DNA of 64,000 nt from Limosilactobacillus ingluviei DSM 15946 (GTDB lineage Bacteria > Bacillota > Bacilli > Lactobacillales > Lactobacillaceae): NCBI RefSeq assembly GCF_001435775.1, contig NZ_AZFK01000016.1:19346-83345 (forward strand), read 5' to 3'. A program made the position numbers and the translations under genes. Shown in pieces: positions 36,532 to 45,012 of this stretch. Position 1 is the first letter of the stretch. Every line of letters starts with the position of its first letter. The notes under the pieces were generated by a model. That model worked only from the letters and a program-made list of their open reading frames with translations, had not been told where the DNA came from and ran no database searches.

Positions 36532-37842
36532 GTGACTTGGTTGAACAGCTACTTTCAGTTAGATAAGCTTAATACTACGATTAAGCGGGAAATTTTGGCC
36601 GGGATTACGACCTTTATTTCCATGTCGTATATTTTATTTGTAAACCCGAACGTTTTGGGAGCAGCGAAGATGGACACGGGGGCAGTCTTTACAGCGACAG
36701 CCTTGGCTAGTGCGTTGGGCTGTTTGTTGATGGGCTTCTTAGCGCGGTACCCGATTGCGACGGCGCCGGCGTTGGGGATTAATGCCTTTTTCTCCTACTC
36801 CGTGGTGATTGGCATGGGGGTGGACTGGCAAACTGCCCTGGCTGGGGTCTTTGTTGCGTCGTTAATCTTTTTGCTGATTACGATCTTTAAGTTGCGGGAA
36901 ATGATCATTAATGCGATTCCCAGCGATTTAAAGTACGCCATTTCCAGTGGGATTGGCCTCTTTATTGCTTTTTTGGGCTTGCACCAAGGGGGCTTGGTCA
37001 TAGCGAATAAGTCGACGGTCGTTGGCCTGGGTTCTTTTACCACGCCAACGACTTGGTTGACCATCTTTGGTTTATTGGTGACGACGATTTTGATGATCCG
37101 GAAGGTACCAGGGGCGATTTTCATTGGAATGTTTTTGACGGCCGGCCTGGGCCTGGTAACCGGGCTGATCAAAATGCCGGCGCGGTTGATTTCGGGTGCG
37201 CCAAGCTTAGCCCCAACCTTTGGGGTAGCCGTCAAGCACGTCGGCGAAATTAATACCCCGCAAATGTGGGTTGTGGTCTTAACCTTCTTATTGGTAACCT
37301 TTTTTGATACCGCGGGGACATTAGTTGGCTTGGCCCAACAAGCGGGTTTCATGCGCAATAACCAAATGCCCCGGGTCGGGAAGGCCTTGATGTCTGATTC
37401 GACGGCGATGTTAGCTGGGTCGATTTTTGGGACTTCGCCCGTGGGGGCCTACGTTGAATCCTCAGCGGGGATTGCCGTTGGGGGGCGTTCAGGATTAACG
37501 GCCGTGGTTACAGGGATCTGCTTCTTGGTGGGGACGTTATTCTCACCGTTGCTGACGGTGGTCACCGACCAAGTGACGGCGCCGGCCTTGATTATTGTCG
37601 GGGTCTTAATGGCCCAATCACTGAAGTACGTCGATTGGGGTCACTTAGAAGTGGCCGTGCCATCATTTTTGATTGTTTTGGGGATGCCACTGACTTACAG
37701 CATTTCTGACGGGATGGCCTTAGGGCTGATCATGTACCCAATTTGTATGATTGCCGCTAAGCGCGGTCGGGAGGTCCACCCGATTATGTACGCCCTGTTC
37801 TTTATCTTCATTATTTTTATGTGGGTTTTGACGGTGGGATAA
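36532..37842 (+). CDS. pbuG: NCS2-family guanine/hypoxanthine permease
   Basis: Purine base:proton symporter of the AzgA-like branch (436 residues, about 13 membrane segments). It opens with LDKLNTTIKREILAGITTFISMSYILFVNPNVL and carries PALGINAFFSYSV and FFDTAGTLVGLAQQAG, typical of this branch, plus GTSPVGAYVESSAGIAVGGRSGLTAV. GTG 36532 lies behind AAAGGGAG. The purine specificity follows the family; which base it prefers is not determinable. Confidence 0.88.
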   Translation: MTWLNSYFQLDKLNTTIKREILAGITTFISMSYILFVNPNVLGAAKMDTGAVFTATALASALGCLLMGFLARYPIATAPALGINAFFSYSVVIGMGVDWQTALAGVFVASLIFLLITIFKLREMIINAIPSDLKYAISSGIGLFIAFLGLHQGGLVIANKSTVVGLGSFTTPTTWLTIFGLLVTTILMIRKVPGAIFIGMFLTAGLGLVTGLIKMPARLISGAPSLAPTFGVAVKHVGEINTPQMWVVVLTFLLVTFFDTAGTLVGLAQQAGFMRNNQMPRVGKALMSDSTAMLAGSIFGTSPVGAYVESSAGIAVGGRSGLTAVVTGICFLVGTLFSPLLTVVTDQVTAPALIIVGVLMAQSLKYVDWGHLEVAVPSFLIVLGMPLTYSISDGMALGLIMYPICMIAAKRGREVHPIMYALFFIFIIFMWVLTVG

Positions 37843-37852
37843 CTTGATTGAC

Positions 37853-37897
37853 AAAGGGGACTAGTGAGAGAAGGATCTTTTCTCACCAGTCCTTTTT
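37853..37897 (+). terminator. Terminator after the purine permease
   Basis: AAAGGGGACTAGTGAGA pairs with TCTCACCAGTCCTTTT (minor mismatches), followed by T residues. Confidence 0.8.
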
Positions 37898-37964
37898 TGG
37901 TATTTTGGGCCGGATTTTTCTATAATAAAAAGAAAAGTGTTTTAGCAGCAAGGAGGAAGTTGAA

Positions 37965-39860
37965 ATGACAATTGATGTAGCAGCCGTCCGGCAAGATTTA
38001 TATCAAGCCGTCAATGGCGATTGGGTCAAACAAGCGCAAATTCCGGCCGATAAGCCCGCGACCGGCGGCTTTAACGACTTGGTCGATGGGATTGAAAAGC
38101 AATTGATGGCCGATTTGGATGCCATGCTGACGACCCCACCAACGGATGCTAAATTACAGCAAGCGGTCCAATTGTATGCGTTGGCGAAAGACTTTACGCG
38201 CCGGGAGCAAGAAGGGGTGGCCCCCTTGCAAGCGCGACTGGCCGAGATTGAGGCCCTGGATTCGTATGCAGATGTGCAACCCCACTTGGTAGCGTGGACC
38301 TTAAGCGGGGAAGCGCTCCCCGTCGCCTTTGACGTTGACGCGGACATGAAAAATGCCCAGGTCAACGCTTTGTTTGCCGGGGCTCCCGGCTTGATTTTAC
38401 CGGATAAGACTTACTACGAGTCAACAAATGAACAGGGGCCACAATTGCTGGAGGTTTGGCGGCAAATGACCACCAAGTTGTTGGCGAAGTTGGGCTACTC
38501 CTCTGCTGACCAACAGCGGTTGGTAGAGCAAACCATCGCCTTTGATGCGCGAATTGCGCCCCATGTAAAGAGCCGTGAAGAAGCCGCGGACTACAGCAAG
38601 ATGTACAATCCCCAATCATTGGCGGAATTTGTTGGCCACACTACCCAACTGGATCTGCAAGCATGGATTACTGCTTTGCTTGGTCAAACCCCAACGCAAG
38701 TCATTGTGACGGAACCGGAATACTATGCCGCCTTAGACGGGCTGCTGCGGGATCACTTTGCCGAATTTAAAGCTTGGTTGTTGGTGAACCGGGTCTTGGG
38801 TGAAGCCAGCTTCCTCACGGATGAATGCCGGATTTTAGCGGGGGAATACGGTCGGGCCCTGTCGGGGAGTCAAGCCCCGATTAGTCAGGCCAAATCGGCC
38901 TATTACCTGACGAACGGCTACTTTAGTCAGGTTGTGGGCGGCTACTATGCGCATCGCTATTTTGGGGCGCAAGCGAAGGCCGATGTGGAACACATGGTGC
39001 ACCAAATGATCGCCGTCTACAAGGCCCGGCTGCAAGCCAACGATTGGTTGAGTCCAGCGACGCGGCAAAAGGCAATTACCAAGTTGGATCACCTTGGGGT
39101 GCAAGTGGGCTACCCAGACCAGATTCCCGCCCTGTATGACCGGTTGCAAGTGGATCCGCACCAAACCTTGCTGGCTAATGTCCTGGCGTTGACAAAAGTG
39201 CAACGCCAAGACCTGTTTGCCCGTTTCAATCAGCCCGTGGATCGGTTGCGGTGGGAAATGAGCCCGGCGACGGTCAATGCTTACTTCCATCCCTTCAAGA
39301 ATATCATTGTTTTTCCCGCGGCAGTTTTACAAGCGCCGTTCTACAGTCTGACCCAATCCAGCAGCCAAAATTACGGTGGCATTGGGGCGGTGATTGCCCA
39401 TGAAATCTCACATGCCTTCGATAATAACGGGGCGTTGTTTGATGAATACGGGAACTTGAGCAATTGGTGGACGGCTGAGGATGCCGCGCACTTCAAGCAA
39501 CTGGCCCAACGGATGATTGATGAATTTGATGGCTTGCCGTTTGCTGGTCAAACAGTTAACGGGAAACTCACGGTGTCAGAAAACATTGCTGATGCCGGCG
39601 GTTTGAGCTGCGCGCTTAGTGCCGCGAAGACCGAAGCTGATTTTGATGCCCAGGCCTTCTTCATTAATTGGGCCCGGGTTTGGCGTACCAAGGCGCGCAA
39701 GGAGTATCAACAATTGCTACTGGCAATCGATGTGCATGCGCCGCAAAAATTACGGGCGAACGTTCAAGTGCAAAACCTGGCGGACTTTTACCAGGCGTTT
39801 GGGGTCCAACCTGGCGATCCGATGTACCTGGCCCCTGACCAACGCGTAAATATTTGGTGA
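37965..39860 (+). CDS. pepO: M13-family endopeptidase PepO
   Basis: Neprilysin-type zinc oligopeptidase, 631 residues, cytoplasmic since there is no signal peptide. The zinc site is HEISHAF in GAVIAHEISHAFDNNGALFDE, with the third ligand Glu in ENIADAGGLSCA. The upstream NAYFHPFKNIIVFPAAVLQAPFY is the substrate-binding region. It would trim peptides taken up by the cell. A strong AGGAGG precedes it, and the macro-domain gene follows within six bases. Confidence 0.95.
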   Translation: MTIDVAAVRQDLYQAVNGDWVKQAQIPADKPATGGFNDLVDGIEKQLMADLDAMLTTPPTDAKLQQAVQLYALAKDFTRREQEGVAPLQARLAEIEALDSYADVQPHLVAWTLSGEALPVAFDVDADMKNAQVNALFAGAPGLILPDKTYYESTNEQGPQLLEVWRQMTTKLLAKLGYSSADQQRLVEQTIAFDARIAPHVKSREEAADYSKMYNPQSLAEFVGHTTQLDLQAWITALLGQTPTQVIVTEPEYYAALDGLLRDHFAEFKAWLLVNRVLGEASFLTDECRILAGEYGRALSGSQAPISQAKSAYYLTNGYFSQVVGGYYAHRYFGAQAKADVEHMVHQMIAVYKARLQANDWLSPATRQKAITKLDHLGVQVGYPDQIPALYDRLQVDPHQTLLANVLALTKVQRQDLFARFNQPVDRLRWEMSPATVNAYFHPFKNIIVFPAAVLQAPFYSLTQSSSQNYGGIGAVIAHEISHAFDNNGALFDEYGNLSNWWTAEDAAHFKQLAQRMIDEFDGLPFAGQTVNGKLTVSENIADAGGLSCALSAAKTEADFDAQAFFINWARVWRTKARKEYQQLLLAIDVHAPQKLRANVQVQNLADFYQAFGVQPGDPMYLAPDQRVNIW

Positions 39861-39865
39861 GCATG

Positions 39866-40387
39866 ATGGGGCGGTTAATTATTAAACAAGGTGATATAAC
39901 GCTGGAACGAGTTGATACGATTGTGAATGCGGCGAATACAACGCTAATGGGTGGGGGCGGCGTTGATGGGGCGATTCATCGGGCCGCGGGGCCAGCCTTG
40001 GACGTGGCCTGTGCCCGCCTGCACGGCTGTCCAACCGGTGAGGCCCGTTTGACCCCAGGGTTTGCGCTGCCCGCCCGGTATATTATTCATACCCCGGGTC
40101 CCGTCTGGCAAGGAGGGCAGCACAACGAGGCGCAGTTGTTGGCTAACTCATATCGTAACAGCCTGCGGTTAGCAGTGGCCCATGGTTGTCAAACGGTGGC
40201 GTTTCCTTCGATCAGCACGGGAGTTTATGCCTATCCGGTGGCTAAAGCCGCCCAAGTGGCCATTGCGACCATTAAGACGGCATTAGCCCAGTGGCCCCAA
40301 CTGCGGGAGGTCCGGCTGGTGTGCTTTGATGAGCAGACGTATCACGCTTACCAACGGGCGGCGCAAGTAGCGCTAGGTAACAATTGA
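39866..40387 (+). CDS. Macro-domain protein (O-acetyl-ADP-ribose deacetylase type)
   Basis: A 173-residue single macro domain. IVNAANTTLMGGGGVDGAIHRAAGP is the ADP-ribose-binding loop and FPSISTGVYAYP the second. It likely removes acetyl or ADP-ribose groups; the exact substrate is unknown. ATG 39866 is chosen among three close starts because GGTGAG lies before it. It directly follows pepO, though no functional link is evident. Confidence 0.9.
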   Translation: MGRLIIKQGDITLERVDTIVNAANTTLMGGGGVDGAIHRAAGPALDVACARLHGCPTGEARLTPGFALPARYIIHTPGPVWQGGQHNEAQLLANSYRNSLRLAVAHGCQTVAFPSISTGVYAYPVAKAAQVAIATIKTALAQWPQLREVRLVCFDEQTYHAYQRAAQVALGNN

Positions 40388-40397
40388 TGATCAAACC

Positions 40398-40436
40398 AGA
40401 GTGGGGAGCGAAAATGCCATTTTCGCTCCCCACTCT
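40398..40436. repeat. Perfect 18-bp palindromic hairpin between the macro-domain gene and pnuC
   Basis: The arms AGAGTGGGGAGCGAAAAT and its exact complement flank GCC. There is no T run on either side. It lies between convergent genes, so it may end transcription or stabilise both transcripts. A related hairpin follows galR near 50508. Confidence 0.75.
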
Positions 40437-40456
40437 AGTGTTTCACATGAAACATG

Positions 40457-41209
40457 TTAAATTTTCACGCCCATCGCTTGGGCATAGGCGACTTCCTGGG
40501 CGCTGACGCGTTGGCGTTCTTGTTCGTTGTACCAAGGTGAAATGGTAAAGGCCAGCAGGTCGTTAAGGACGTAAATCGAACTGTTGATGGCCATGGCCAG
40601 GGTGGCCGAACCCTGGCGGAAGGAAATGAACCAAAGGACCAATTGTGCGATCCCCGAAGCCAGCCACCAGAAGTACTGATTATTGTACCGCAAGAAGCAG
40701 ATAACCCCGGCGGAGAGGCTGATGGAAAAACTGATGGCATCAATCCATGGCCGGGGATCATCAGTCCACCGGGCAAGCAGGGTGCCGGAAAGCACGTAGA
40801 CAGCCGCCGTAGCGACTAAGGCAACGCACCAACTCCGCCAAGTAAAGCGGCGGATCTTAGCGGCTAAGTTGAGATTCCAATTGCTGGACAGTAAAACTGG
40901 AATATCTAAGGTGATTACGTAGGCCAGCTGCTCAAAAATACTCAGATAGTTCTTGGCATGGAAGCCAGCAATGGCAAAACAAAGAGCTGATAAAAGGCCT
41001 AACCAACCGTTAACGGATTTGGTGGCATTAATAGCGAGCACGCATAGCACCCCTAAATTAGTTCCGATAAAAGTAATCAAAGTGAGCCAGGTAAGCGGTG
41101 CATTAACGAGTGTCATGAGTTGACAGCCCAAGCTAAAAAAGAACAGGTAGTAGTTTTGTTGGGGCCACCCTTGTAACTGATGGCGTAAAAAATGCCAGTA
41201 ATTCTTCAT
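40457..41209 (-). CDS. pnuC: Nicotinamide riboside/mononucleotide transporter PnuC
   Basis: Facilitates uptake of an NAD precursor. The 250 residues have about seven membrane segments; RWTDDPRPWIDAISFSISLSAGVICFLRYNNQYFWWL and the WxxWxxxN-like later part fit the PnuC family. The start ATG 41209 follows GAGAGGAA. It has its own promoter and a leader of about 85 bases that can fold in two ways (reported separately). Confidence 0.88.
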   Translation of the reverse strand: MKNYWHFLRHQLQGWPQQNYYLFFFSLGCQLMTLVNAPLTWLTLITFIGTNLGVLCVLAINATKSVNGWLGLLSALCFAIAGFHAKNYLSIFEQLAYVITLDIPVLLSSNWNLNLAAKIRRFTWRSWCVALVATAAVYVLSGTLLARWTDDPRPWIDAISFSISLSAGVICFLRYNNQYFWWLASGIAQLVLWFISFRQGSATLAMAINSSIYVLNDLLAFTISPWYNEQERQRVSAQEVAYAQAMGVKI

Positions 41210-41225
41210 GATGATAATTCCTCTC

Positions 41226-41296
41226 TTAAACCCAAGATCTGGTGGTCAGCGCGCTATTTTGTGGTTAAAGACCACAAGATCTAGGAAAATACAACG
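41226..41296 (-). ncRNA. Switch-like 5' leader of pnuC
   Basis: Two exclusive pairings share the same bases. Hairpin A joins TTGTGGT (41271-41277) with ACCACAA (41259-41265). Pairing B joins AGATCTTGTGGTC (41270-41282) with GACCACCAGATCT (41235-41247), one mismatch. The Shine-Dalgarno GAGAGGAA follows closely. Class II NAD+ riboswitches are known in front of pnuC in Lactobacillales, so this is a candidate; I cannot confirm the consensus here. Confidence 0.5.
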
Positions 41297-41302
41297 AGAA
41301 TT

Positions 41303-41330
41303 AGTATAGCATCTTCAACGCGAAAGACAA
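41303..41330 (-). promoter_or_regulatory. Promoter of pnuC
   Basis: Minus strand TTGTCT (41325-41330) and TATACT (41303-41308) are separated by 16 bases; transcription starts near 41296. Confidence 0.65.
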
Positions 41331-41419
41331 GCAGTTAATTAGACGCCAATCAGGTGATGTGTCTATTAGATTCGGGGAGCCAGCCCAATGAAACCCGTTC
41401 CGGTTTGTGCAAGAAAAAA

Positions 41420-41917
41420 TTAATCAGCCCCGAACCCCGCCGCGGCAGTTGATCGGACGTTAAGGATTTTAACCTGGTAGGTGCCGGCGGGGGCCGTGAC
41501 GATGACGACTTCGCCCGCTTGGTGGTGACTGAGCGCTTGACCGAGGGGCGAGTCAAAGGCTAGTTTTTGCTGGTGTAAATCGGCTTCTTGGCGGCCCACC
41601 AATTGGTAAGTGACTTGAGAATGATCATCCAAAAATTCGAGGGTCACCCAATTGCCCAGGTCAATTGCCCCGTCGGTGCGCGGGGTGACGATTTGGGCGT
41701 ATTTCAGCTGTTTGTCGAGGTACCGCAAGCGGCTGTCTAAATGTCGCAAATCCCGTTTGGCACTGCTGTATTCCGTATTTTCCGACAGGTCCCCCAGGGC
41801 GCGGGCGGCTTTGAGGCGCGCGACCAGGGTCGGCCGCTTGGCTTTCAGGGTAGCAATCTGTTCTTCCAAGGCGGCATAGCCAGCCGGGGTCATTTTTTGA
41901 AAGTAAATTTTGGTCAT
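41420..41917 (-). CDS. GreA/GreB-family transcription elongation factor
   Basis: Rescues backtracked RNA polymerase by stimulating transcript cleavage. The 165 residues have the N-terminal coiled coil (GYAALEEQIATLKAKRPTLVARLKAARALGDLSENTEYSSAKRDL) with the acidic tip DLSENTEY, and a C-terminal FKBP-like domain ending near GTYQVKILNV. ATG 41917 lies nine bases from AAAGGAA. A main greA copy may exist elsewhere, so I give no symbol. Confidence 0.88.
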   Translation of the reverse strand: MTKIYFQKMTPAGYAALEEQIATLKAKRPTLVARLKAARALGDLSENTEYSSAKRDLRHLDSRLRYLDKQLKYAQIVTPRTDGAIDLGNWVTLEFLDDHSQVTYQLVGRQEADLHQQKLAFDSPLGQALSHHQAGEVVIVTAPAGTYQVKILNVRSTAAAGFGAD

Positions 41918-42001
41918 CAGTAAGGTTCCTTTCGTGCTTTTTGTTGCCATTATGGTAAGATTAGCAACGGAAAACAAGTTCAAAGAAGGGGATTTTTAGC
42001 G

Positions 42002-42325
42002 ATGAGTATTGAAATTCCAGAAAACATGGAAGAAGTCGCGATGAAGATCGCGCGGGCGCAAGTACGCGGGGAACATTTAACCCAACGGATGGTAATTGAA
42101 ACGGCGGTCACGGAAATTTTGCAGTCCTTTATGGATGAAGCTTTGGAAGGTCATTATGATGACGTTAAATTAGAAGGCTCCGCCTTAGTCGTATATGACT
42201 TTATGGGCCAAGAAGAAGGTCGCGTGACGCCGGAAGTCGACTGGGTCAGTGACTTTCAGGCCGATGCCGATGCCGTGATTGACAAACTCTTAGCGGCCGT
42301 GGGCCAAATTGTGCGGGGCCGGTAA
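42002..42325 (+). CDS. Hypothetical acidic protein (107 aa)
   Basis: Not recognised. An acidic, helical N-terminal half (NMEEVAMKIARAQVRGEHLTQRMVIETAVTEILQSFMDEAL) is followed by a beta-type stretch (ALVVYDFMGQEEGRVTP). No membrane segment or signal peptide. It is divergent from the GreA-type gene, and the ABC transporter has its own promoter downstream, so it is probably monocistronic. Confidence 0.75.
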   Translation: MSIEIPENMEEVAMKIARAQVRGEHLTQRMVIETAVTEILQSFMDEALEGHYDDVKLEGSALVVYDFMGQEEGRVTPEVDWVSDFQADADAVIDKLLAAVGQIVRGR

Positions 42326-42346
42326 GGACTTTTCCGGGGTTTTGTC

Positions 42347-42375
42347 TTGACGGGGCCCAGGGAGTTCGGTAAACT
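42347..42375 (+). promoter_or_regulatory. Promoter of the amino-acid ABC transporter operon
   Basis: TTGACG (42347-42352), 17 bases, TAAACT (42370-42375); the lipoprotein gene starts 49 bases later. Confidence 0.7.
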
Positions 42376-42423
42376 ACTTATTGTTTGTAAGTATGTTGGC
42401 AAAACAGTAAGGAGGATTTACCA

Positions 42424-43221
42424 ATGAAAAAGTTGATGAAACGCTTGGGACTCGCTGCGGCAGGGATTTTAATGGTCTATGGTTTGGCAGCGTGTGGTAA
42501 GCAAGCCAGTTCGACTCAACCGCAGTTGGTAAGCAAAGGGACCTTGACCGTGGGGTTGGAAGGAACCTATGCCCCTTACTCTTACCGCCAAAACGGTAAG
42601 CTGACTGGGTTTGAAGTTGAACTCGCCCAACAATTGGCGAAGAAGATGGGCTACAAGGTTAAGTTTGTGCCAACCAAGTGGGACTCTTTGATTGCCGGGG
42701 TTGGGGCCAAGAAGTTTGATTTGGCCATCAACGATATTGCGATGACCCCGGAACGGAAGAAGGCTTACCGCTTCTCGGATCCATACATTTACTCGAAGTC
42801 AGCCTTGATTATGAAAAAGGATGACCAAGCAATTAAGCAAGTTGGCGACATTAAGGGCCAAAAGATTGCGGCGGCAACGGGAACGGCCAACGCGGATAAT
42901 GTGAAAAAATTTGGTGGTCAAAACGTCTCTTCGACCGACTTTGCCACGGCGATGAGCCTGGTGCGGGAAGGACGGGTGGCCGCAGCCATGAATTCGAAGG
43001 AAGCCTTTTTGTACTACCAAAAGTCAACCGGCGCTTCGGATTTGAAGTACCAAGAAATTCCAACCAGCAAGATTAAGGAACAACCAATTGGAATCTTAAT
43101 GGGCAAGAATAATGCGGGGCTGCAAAAGAAGGTTAACAAGGCCTTGGCAGAATTACGCAAGGATGGGACGTTGACCCGTTTGTCCGAGAAGTACTTTGAT
43201 GGTGACATTACCAAGCCGTAG
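42424..43221 (+). CDS. Amino-acid ABC transporter substrate-binding lipoprotein
   Basis: Captures a polar amino acid outside the membrane. A signal peptide ends in the lipobox GLAACG, so Cys is lipidated. The family-3 solute-binding fold is clear: GTLTVGLEGTYAPYSYRQNGKLTGFEVELAQQLAKKMG, then AINDIAMTPERKKAYRFSDPY. It resembles cystine (TcyA-type) or glutamine binders; cystine would fit the cysteine genes elsewhere in the window, but specificity is inference. Length 265 residues, start with AAGGAGG. Confidence 0.9.
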   Translation: MKKLMKRLGLAAAGILMVYGLAACGKQASSTQPQLVSKGTLTVGLEGTYAPYSYRQNGKLTGFEVELAQQLAKKMGYKVKFVPTKWDSLIAGVGAKKFDLAINDIAMTPERKKAYRFSDPYIYSKSALIMKKDDQAIKQVGDIKGQKIAAATGTANADNVKKFGGQNVSSTDFATAMSLVREGRVAAAMNSKEAFLYYQKSTGASDLKYQEIPTSKIKEQPIGILMGKNNAGLQKKVNKALAELRKDGTLTRLSEKYFDGDITKP

Positions 43222-43231
43222 TCAAAGACCA

Positions 43232-43268
43232 GGCCGTAGCAAGGGTGAGCCTTTGTTGCGGCCTTTTT
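43232..43268 (+). terminator. Attenuator between the binding protein and permease genes
   Basis: GGCCGTAGCAAGG pairs with CCTTTGTTGCGGCC (G-U pairs included), followed by TTTTT. It would make the binding protein more abundant than the membrane parts. Confidence 0.75.
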
Positions 43269-43298
43269 GGCAATTTAAACAACGAGAAAGGAATTATT

Positions 43299-43994
43299 AT
43301 GTGGGAAATTATTCGAACGGCCACGCCCGAAATTGTCTGGGCGGGGCTTAAATACACGATCCCGATTGCAGTGATCTCGTTTGCGATCGGGTTGGTAATC
43401 GCGGCAATCACCGCCTTGGTCCGGACGTCCACGCCCCGGGGCAACCAGGTGGTCAAGGGCCTCTGGTACCTCGGGCGGGCGGTGTTTACCTTCTATGTGT
43501 GGCTGTTTCGCTCGACACCATTGTTGGTGCAGCTCTTCATTGTTTTCTTTGGGTTGCCCAACCTGGGGATCCAATTTGACGCCTGGACGGCCGGGATTAT
43601 TACCTTTTCCTTGAATACCGGGGCCTATGCTTCAGAAACCATTCGGGGGGCGATCAGCTCCTTGCCGACCAGCCAATGGGAAGCGGCCTATTCCTTAGGG
43701 ATGACTTACCACCAAGTGCTCTTTTTGGTGATTTTTCCGCAGGCCCTGCGGGTAGCGTTGCCGCCCCTGTCCAATTCTTTCATTGGCTTGGTGAAGGATA
43801 CCTCATTGGCCAGCTCGATTACGATTCTAGAAATGTTTATGGTCAGTCAGCAGATTGCCTCGCATAATTACCAGCCCTTGCTGATGTATTCGATTGTTGC
43901 GGCCGTCTACGCAGTCTTTTGTACCATTTTAACGATTTTACAGCACGCCTTGGAAAAGCGGATGTCACGCTATGTTGTGGCCGAGGGGGAATAA
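43299..43994 (+). CDS. Amino-acid ABC transporter permease
   Basis: A 231-residue membrane component of the His/Glu/Gln (HisM/GlnP) type with five membrane segments. FRSTPLLVQLFIVFFGLP and the ATPase-contact EAA loop EAAYSLGMTYHQVLFLVIFPQALRVALPPLSN are diagnostic. ATG 43299 lies behind GAAAGGAA. Only one permease gene is present, so the channel is probably a homodimer. Confidence 0.93.
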   Translation: MWEIIRTATPEIVWAGLKYTIPIAVISFAIGLVIAAITALVRTSTPRGNQVVKGLWYLGRAVFTFYVWLFRSTPLLVQLFIVFFGLPNLGIQFDAWTAGIITFSLNTGAYASETIRGAISSLPTSQWEAAYSLGMTYHQVLFLVIFPQALRVALPPLSNSFIGLVKDTSLASSITILEMFMVSQQIASHNYQPLLMYSIVAAVYAVFCTILTILQHALEKRMSRYVVAEGE

Positions 43995-43997
43995 GGA

Positions 43998-44732
43998 ATG
44001 ATAAAATTAACGCACGTTGATAAGCAATACAAGGAACACCATGCGTTAGCTGACGTTTCGGTCGAATTTCCTGAGCACCAAACCACGGTGATCTTGGGAC
44101 CGTCGGGGGCGGGAAAATCAACCTTGCTGCGGGCAATCAACCTTTTGGAACGGCCCCAACAGGGTCAGATGACGATCGGGGATTTAACCGTTGATTTTGC
44201 GCATCCATTGAGCAACAAGGAAGTATTGGCCGTACGACGGAAAACGGCGATGGTCTTTCAAAGTTGGAACTTGTTTCCGCACCTGACCATCTTAAAAAAT
44301 ATTACGGCGGGGCCTATTCATGTGCTCAAGCAAGATCCCGCGATAGCCGAAAAGCGGGCTTTGGCGCTCTTAGAGCAAGTAGGCTTGGCCGAGACGGCCC
44401 ACCGTTACCCGGGGCAGCTGTCTGGGGGGCAACAACAGCGGATTTCGATTTGCCGGGCCTTGGCGATGGATCCGTACTACATCTTATTTGATGAACCAAC
44501 CAGTGCCTTAGACCCTGAGCTGGAAGCCCAAGTCCTGCGGGTCTTGCAGGATTTGGCCAAGCGGCAAAATTCAATGATTGTGGTAACTCACAACATGGAA
44601 TTTGCCCGGCGGGTTGCGGATCAAATCGTCTTTGTCGAAGATGGGCGAGTTGAGTTTGCCGGTACCAGCGCGGCCTTCTTTAACCGGCCAACGGAACGAA
44701 TTGCCGCCTTCTTGGATGCAATGAAATTTTAA
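43998..44732 (+). CDS. Amino-acid ABC transporter ATP-binding protein
   Basis: A 244-residue ATPase with Walker A GPSGAGKST, signature LSGGQQQR, Walker B ILFDEPTSALDPE and switch His VTHNM, of the polar amino-acid importer class. It begins three bases after the permease stop, completing a binding-protein, permease and ATPase operon closed by a terminator. Confidence 0.95.
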   Translation: MIKLTHVDKQYKEHHALADVSVEFPEHQTTVILGPSGAGKSTLLRAINLLERPQQGQMTIGDLTVDFAHPLSNKEVLAVRRKTAMVFQSWNLFPHLTILKNITAGPIHVLKQDPAIAEKRALALLEQVGLAETAHRYPGQLSGGQQQRISICRALAMDPYYILFDEPTSALDPELEAQVLRVLQDLAKRQNSMIVVTHNMEFARRVADQIVFVEDGRVEFAGTSAAFFNRPTERIAAFLDAMKF

Positions 44733-44742
44733 CGAGCAAATT

Positions 44743-44772
44743 AAAACGGCGCGAGTTTCGCGCCGTTTTTTT
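44743..44772. terminator. Bidirectional terminator after the ABC operon
   Basis: AAAACGGCGCG pairs with CGCGCCGTTTT, followed by T residues on each side. Confidence 0.9.
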
Positions 44773-44995
44773 AGAGCTTTTGTTGGACATCATAAGGTTG
44801 AGAGGCGTGGTGGTCGGCCGGCAGGGCATCCTTAGCGTAGAAGATGGCATATTCTTCGTCGCCGGGGCCCTTGGCGATAACCAGGTCGTCAGTGTGTTGT
44901 TCTTTTTTGAAGATTTGGCCTTTGCGGACCGCTTCATTGTAATCGTTGATGTTGGCGATTGAATCACCAGGGTTAAAGAAAATTCGGTTATCCAT
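44771..44995 (-). CDS. Small hypothetical protein (74 aa)
   Basis: Begins MDNRIFFNPGDSIANINDYNEAVRKGQIFKKEQ and ends DVQQKL; soluble, no known motif. ATG 44995 lies eight bases from AAAGGA. It follows the PEBP-type gene by 17 bases in the same direction, so the two are probably one transcript. Confidence 0.75.
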   Translation of the reverse strand: MDNRIFFNPGDSIANINDYNEAVRKGQIFKKEQHTDDLVIAKGPGDEEYAIFYAKDALPADHHASQPYDVQQKL

Positions 44996-45012
44996 CAAAT
45001 CATTCCTTTCTG

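Noticed and set aside
36795..37358. 187-codon frame opposite the purine permease
   Set aside because: Antisense shadow of a hydrophobic coding region; no start signal or known motif.
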